A DNA stretch of 64,000 nucleotides from Paragonimus westermani (lineage: Eukaryota; Platyhelminthes; Trematoda; Plagiorchiida; Troglotrematidae), in contig QNGE01001267.1 of assembly GCA_008508345.1 (NCBI GenBank), positions 5,219-69,218 of the forward strand, given 5' to 3'. Positions 58,378 to 64,000 of the stretch are shown here, piece by piece. The position numbers were made by a program, and so were the translations under genes. The notes beneath the pieces were generated by a model, which was not told the origin of the DNA, ran no database searches, and worked only from the letters and a program-made list of their open reading frames with translations. How positions within the stretch are numbered: position 1 is the first letter of the stretch; the number at the start of each line of letters is the position of its first letter.

Positions 58378-59999
58378 CTTATCCTATGTCTGCATGCTTC
58401 CCTACCGTTCTGACGGCTTAACTTACCCGGCATGATTTCTGGTCATACTTAGAAGTGCACATAATGACTTCACCTAAATTGAGTGAGCAATCCTTTCTAT
58501 TTTTCTGTCAAGGATGATTCACATTAAACAAGTCGCTGAGTCGTTGTGACTAGAAAAGTGTCTTTTCCATGGTCGCATGACTAATAAGCACCAGTATTAG
58601 CCACTGATATACTAGTGTCAATGTGAGTAAGAATGATGCTTTTTGATTTGACCGTTCACAAGATGGCCTCCAATGAGATGAGGAATACATCTACTGGAAA
58701 ACGGTTAAACATGTGTCCATCAGAGGTGAGTAGAACATTTGTGCAGTTGAATCAACAACAGAAAATTGGTGAGTGTAACGAGGCTATTCTAATCTCAACA
58801 AGTCACGCATGCTACCTGTGTACGATCCATTAAAAACCCGTAGAAGCAAGCGAGTTTAATTCTAAAATATACCTTACACACCGTAGGAAGTGACCGTACA
58901 CTATCTGGATAATCGAATATTAATGAGGTAAATATATGGTCATTGTCTTGAGTTCACAGAATAGAAAGTATGAAAATAAACGGAATTCGTGGTAGGCGGT
59001 GGCTTAAAGAAGCGAAGGCATTCAAACACTTAGTACCTGATGGGTTACTCAGACAAAAATATGTGGTCAAGCTACTTGTAGACTGTAAAACGATGAGGCA
59101 AATAATCAGTTCATTGAGATGCGAACAGGCTTTCCACCACAGACACAAATCCTGTAATGAATCTGCACACAGGTTTGACACATTTGATCGCAATGAAGAG
59201 ATCACCTAAGATTTTGGGTTACTGCACTACCTAATAACTTTAATGATCGAAATTAAAAATGGGTTTTCTCCTCTATGTACAGTTGCTGACGGCCATTAAG
59301 CAAGCTGTCACCATTTCATTCCTCCAAGATAAGAAAGAAAACGCCAATATTTTTCGACGTGTTCATTTTTTCGGACTGTGCATTTGGCCAGCTCAGAGGG
59401 AAGAAAATACAACCCGGATTATATACCAGTCTTCCTGCGGCAGATGTACATAAGAAACTTGCGCATAGGGAAGTAGAGCCACCATGATGAATGTAGGTGT
59501 CACATGGTCATCAATTGCGGAAGATGCGCCGCTGAATTAATTACTTTGACTGAAGATTTTTGGGAGTAGTTACAGGACTTTACTACTAGGAGCGTACAGT
59601 ACATTAGGACAGTTGTTGGAACTCAAATGTCCAACACTATTGATAATAAAGTTTGTGTTCGCCAATGAACCTTCTTTCGATCTAGTCACAAGATTCCTTT
59701 ACTGCGTTATTTGTGACTATGGTGACCGCCTTCTATGGTGACAGTGCCATTCCATCATTACAGCCGAGTGGCGTCGTCGAGTGACAAGGGAAACAACACG
59801 AGCACGCATGAACCATTGACCCAGTAAGCCGTGCACACGGCTTACACAAACGAAAACTAAAACGGCACCAACTAGACAGTAGCATGCTCCATTACACACT
59901 TCAGATTCAATTCGTGCGCGGTCGCTGGTTTCGGCTGCACGCTACAGAATAATAATGCAGTGGCTGACCTTGAAGTGCGATTTTCTTATAGGACAACTG
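58378..59999. other. no recognisable gene
   Basis: Frames at 58970-59209 and 59259-59453 follow each other on the plus strand but show no motif I know. No repeat shared with the rest of the window was noticed. Confidence 0.45.
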
Positions 60000-60840
60000 G
60001 TTATCCTAAATGGAAATGGAGGAGTGCACTTTCATGTACATATAAATGTGTGAAAAATTCCAGAAATAAAGGTGCCGCTCGCTCAAATGAAGCATGGAAT
60101 ATTGTGATTCCACATGTGGAAACTTATTTCCTGTGCACATATTTTTATATATGCGTGCATAAATATACGCGTGTGTGAAAAAATAAATTTCCACGTGGAA
60201 TCCCATAATTTCATGTTCATATACATGAATCGACACATAAATACACATGTATGTATAAGATGTATATATGTACATTACATATATAGGTACCTACAAACAT
60301 ATATACATGTGTATAATGTATTCTACAGATAAAACCATGTATATGTGTGCACTCTACATACTCTACATTGTATGTAGAGTACATGTGTTGCATACATAGA
60401 ACATGTTCGCACTATAGTAATATTTGTAATGTACGTGCCTGCGTATATAAGTACATGTGTCTGATTATGTTTACGTGTGTTGGAAGTATAAGAATGCCTA
60501 TATATAAACATATAGAGATATGACATCACATTTCTCTGTAAGTATACGCGCATTATTATACTTTCAGCATATACCAATATATTTAGGCGCACGTATATAT
60601 TTGCATGTATACCAATATAACATGCAGGCACATGGGTACGTATACCCACGTGCAAATATATTCACGTATACATGGATGTATACAAAGGTATGTATGTATA
60701 TTCTGATGTATGCATGTACGCATCAACTATACGTGCATGCAAATGTACATATACCCACGAATATGTATATTTGCTCACGTATATACGTGTACATATAAAT
60801 GAGCGTTCACGCATGTACATACGTATATAAATGATCCATC
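60000..60840. repeat. AT-rich alternating purine-pyrimidine tract with palindromes
   Basis: Dense TA, TG and CA alternation (for example TATATACATGTGTATAATG) with no coding motif. Perfect palindromes TTCCACATGTGGAA (60108-60121) and TTCCACGTGGAA (60189-60200) sit inside a larger inverted repeat. ACTCTACATAC (60351-60361) and GTATGTAGAGT (60370-60380) form an 11-bp stem with an 8-base loop. Long open frames here are low-complexity artefacts rich in Tyr, Ile and His. Confidence 0.8.
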
Positions 60841-61699
60841 CGTTTCCGCGGAAAAGTACGTGCCCTCCCATCTCTCCCCATCCAGACAAAATCTCCTACT
60901 CATAGTGCCGGGACTATCTACATGGAATAACGATGAAATTCTTCGAGAGTGCATCCTTTCCGTCCTCTAACCACCTCTTTTCTGTCGTGACCTTGACCAT
61001 TAAGCCAATGACCACATTCAGGAGACTCAAATAATGTAACTGCTCAACTATTTTATCGAACTTTGGGGATTATAAGTAATATCGTTTCAGAATAATGTGT
61101 TTCAAATTCTTCTTCTTAAAGTGAGATTTCCCTCCCGCATGACGTCTGTTTTGTTACTCTATTTACACAGCTGACTCACTGCGAAATTTCACAGCAGTGG
61201 TGTTCAAAGGCGCATGTGGCTTTGAAATGATCACGCTCACTTGAGCGTGTTTCCAACAGATCCTTTGAGAAATATACAATTAATATTTTTTATATACGCA
61301 TATATATATTACCGGTATGCAGATGGACGCACGCAATCAGCTGTGAGGTATGCTCACAACGGTACCATTGAAGGGAAGTACAGTGAACCTCACCTGATTA
61401 AAGTAAAATGAAAACATGAGGTTAACTCGTGAAACCACTTCGTGGTTTATGTTGAATAGGGCTGTGGGTTATCTCACATGGCACTGAAAAGCGCCGTTTT
61501 CTTTTCCTCATCCATTCGGCTAGTCACGTTGCACGGTCCAGGTTGTTGCAGCACGTTCAAGTGTAAATCTGTTGAGGTTCGCAAGTGGTTGTACCACTGA
61601 AGCATTGGCTACACCGTGCCCAAAACACTGAGCCCGAAATGGCAACAGTATGGCAACAGGGGATCATCCATTGGGATTTGAGCATAGAACATTCCTTCC
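60841..61699. other. no recognisable gene
   Basis: AT-rich sequence continues near 61280-61310. No coding motif seen. The left end of the MULE element may lie in this stretch, but no terminal inverted repeat was found. Confidence 0.4.
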
Positions 61700-63236
61700 T
61701 TTTTACAGCGCACTCCCCACGTGTCTTTTGCACACGCCGTTGTGATTAAGAAAATTATCCCTGGCATATTGTGACAGTGGCTTTAGAACCGCTGACAGGT
61801 ATTCCAGGCCAACCACTGGCCAGGGCAGTCTCGCGAGCTCACTGTTCAACCTTCATTGGTGCTCCTTAAAAACACCAGTCCGGCGTTCAACGCCGTGCTG
61901 GGGAAATGCATACACACTGAATCGTCTCGATTGAGCACCCGTAGTGTGCTCGTTCTCGTTTCCCACACGATTGGTGGGGAGATTACTGAATAACGCAGTG
62001 GCTGTAATTTTATGCCGCGCCCAACCACTCTTACAAAGGAATACATTGTTCACAATACACTAATATGCCTCATTACTGACAAAAATTCACAGCCCCCACC
62101 GGACCATTAAAGTTCCTCCTGTTTACGGCGAAAGCCATATCGCGGGTCTACTAGCAAATACGGTTTTTCTGATAGTCACGCAGGCCAGCTAACTGACGGT
62201 GACGTCGAAAGACGTCCTGCATTGGATGAAACCGAGAGAATACGATGACACACTGTGGGAAAGCCCCATGTGTTGCCCTCCACCGTGCCTCAGAACAATC
62301 AACAATAAAGGTGCGAACAGCAGACATACAATGTAACATTTTAACCGAGCGTTTAAACATCATCCTATAACTGGCAGTAGTCTCGTTCTTTATCAGTGGG
62401 TAATAAAACGTAACACCCACTCTTGTTACATCTACCATCATAGCATGCCGTAATACGAAGCCACCATAATTAAGCTGATGAATGGCATCTCCTAGAAGAA
62501 TCTTCATACCCAGGAAGCGGTTGGAAAGCACTTTTAGGTAAATCATAAAAACCTGATAACTTTTTCTCTCTCACTCTAATTATATATACAATTGCCTTCC
62601 ACTTTTAAAAAATCTCGCACCTTACTAATTTCGCTGCGATCATTCAATCTGCTGTACTTAGTGCGTAGGTTGCCTGAATCGTGTCGAAACATTCTAATCC
62701 AATACTTCTTGTTCATAAAGAGCCTCAGTTCACGAACGCTTAAAATGATTCACCATCTCACGGAGAGGAAGTTCATAACCAGCAGCCAAACGTCTATTCC
62801 TGGGATATACGTTAGGCTCACCAACTCGGAAGTATTCTGTGTGTACCGGGTCTGCCTTTTCGGTTTGACATCCATCGATGCAATAATGGCTGACTCAGGA
62901 TGCTTTACATCTGTAATCTGTAAAGCTACAGTTTTTTATACCAACCGCATGAAGGGTTTAGTTCCCCAAGTAAAATATACGTATTTATACACCGCACTTT
63001 CGTGCTGGCAGCCTGGCGACAGTTCTACTCCTCCGTGTTTCCTATCACTTGCACTTGTCTGTGAAATATTACTGAAAAGGTTTATGCAATCTTCTTGTTG
63101 CAATTTGCGCAAGTCATCAAGGTATTCACCAAACGACGTGCAATTTACTAGGAATATCCGACTAAAAGTGCTTACATCGTTCACCTCTACGCTGGTTCGA
63201 CGCACGAAAGTGATTTACCCACAATGGGTCATTTAA
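61700..63236 (-). pseudogene. MULE-type DNA transposase remnant
   Basis: On the minus strand. N-terminal part at about 63205-62880: FLVNCTSFGEYLDDLRKLQ, HESAVYKYVYF and, after a stop, ALQITDVKHPESAI, like the DNA-binding region of MULE proteins. The catalytic part at 62546-62151: ILLGDAIHQLNYGGF (first Asp; MULE consensus DATH), VTFYYPLIKNETTASY, VRTFIVDCSEARWRAT (second Asp) and AFPQCVIVFSRFHPMQDVF (the CxFH-like box). A further part near 61980-61860, TNRVGNENEH with FKEHQ, resembles the region around the catalytic Glu. Spacing between the second Asp and this block is short, so part is deleted. Stops and frame changes occur throughout. Confidence 0.78.
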
Positions 63237-63362
63237 ACACCACGGGGGGTCAACTATCGGGTTGGCAACATGACATTAGAATCTAAGTGCCCCAATGAAA
63301 CACTGACGCACTAACACTGTGCCCATAAAAATATACCGGAGCACCAGCAGGTAGAGCGTTTT

Positions 63363-63949
63363 CAGACGTGATTATGCCACATCGGGATGACGTCGCAAAA
63401 CAACGTAAGGTATATCGTAAAGTAACCTGAACAGGACTGTATACGAATTTTACTAGCTTCGTACCTTTGGGACCAAAGAAGAACCCACTTTGATGTTTGC
63501 TAGGTTGGGCCGTGGAACTCTGTTCGTATGACACCACAGAAAGGGAAAAGCGGTTCATATACGACACACTCCTTGGAAATGGCTATCCGGAGCAGCGTAT
63601 TTGTAAACACATGATAATCAGCACAAAGACAGACATGCCGCAATCTGTAAACAAAAAACCTGTCTATATTACTTTGCCTTTCAGAGGCGATAACAATGTT
63701 GAAAATACAACCGGGGAGCTTGACGTAGCACTGAACAGGACCAATTTGGTGACTTACTTACGTGTTCGGTCTACATCCACATTAGTTCTGCGTCCTCAGC
63801 TGATAGGTGCATTGCCTGAACATGTTGCCTGTCTTTGTATTTACCGTTCCGTTCGTTTCTGTGGGACAAGCCACATAGGCTGCGCAACAAGGCGACTATC
63901 TGAACACATGCGGAAGCGTCATCCGGCGTGGCTCGAGGATCGATGAAGG
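63363..63949 (+). pseudogene. Penelope-like element copy D (RT tail and GIY-YIG)
   Basis: The frame reads FSDVIMPHRDDVAKQRKVYRKVT, a TGA, TGLYTNFTSFVPLGPKKNP, a second TGA, then KRFIYDTLLGNGYPEQRIC, KKPVYITLPFRGDNNVE and CLCIYRSVRFCGTSHIGCATRRL with RHPAWL. The wording parallels copy C (FSDVDVVRKEDG..., FDSFVPLNQK, HHPAWL), so the two belong to one lineage. RT motifs before FSDV are absent. A TGA follows HPAWLEDR at 63944, and the window ends 54 bases on. Confidence 0.87.
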
Positions 63950-64000
63950 TTCGCCCATCGGCGTTCACCGCACACCTGACGAAAGCAAATAGTCTGATCA

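Noticed and set aside
60006..60889. Long open frames rich in Tyr, Ile and His
   Set aside because: They are translations of the AT-rich alternating tract.
62592..63236. 214-codon plus-strand frame
   Set aside because: It is the antisense of the MULE transposase remnant.
1..64000. CRISPR arrays, operons or bacterial defence systems
   Set aside because: No regular direct-repeat arrays or prokaryotic gene layout; the window is eukaryotic.

Overview
This window is from a eukaryotic genome, almost certainly a flatworm and most likely a digenean fluke. There are no bacterial-style operons and no convincing intact host gene. The repeat mix is typical of trematodes: a Ty3/gypsy element with the hallmarks of the CsRn1 clade, several Penelope-like elements (PLEs) with GIY-YIG endonucleases, LINEs with an APE-type endonuclease that look RTE-like, a tRNA-derived SINE carrying a hammerhead ribozyme fold, and a MULE-type DNA transposase. 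The species cannot be named from the sequence alone.

Layout. 1-510: a LINE reverse transcriptase (RT) on the minus strand, cut by the window edge. 1641-1890: a SINE. 5757-6800: PLE copy A. 7240-9791: a decayed LINE with endonuclease, RT and tail. 9792-16973: nothing recognisable. 17066-27311: a nested block. An old gypsy element (candidate tRNA-His primer site) is broken first by a minus-strand PLE (19735-21450) and then, inside its 3' LTR, by a Mag-like gypsy element (22433-27011) with a 4-bp target duplication GTCC. 27312-39741: mostly unassigned DNA with an LTR fragment, a SINE with the hammerhead motif (32535-32577), a GATA microsatellite and a gag fragment. 39880-41596: PLE copy C. 45722-46150: a 5' end of a CsRn1-like element. 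48460-53835: a full-length CsRn1-like element whose two LTRs differ at one base by eye. 55553-58377: SINE, LINE and PLE fragments. 60000-60840: an AT-rich alternating tract with hairpins. 61700-63236: a MULE transposase remnant on the minus strand. 63363-63949: PLE copy D.

The sequence records the interplay of autonomous and parasitic elements. The youngest-looking element (48-54 kb) has four in-frame amber codons and a frameshift, while the older Mag-like element (about 12 LTR differences) has only one frameshift and one stop codon. This suggests that the younger copy was mobilised in trans. The SINE family has pol III box A and box B followed by a near-complete hammerhead fold, similar in design to the known schistosome SMalpha elements.

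All family calls come from reading motifs by eye. Boundaries of decayed elements are approximate unless fixed by LTR ends or target duplications.
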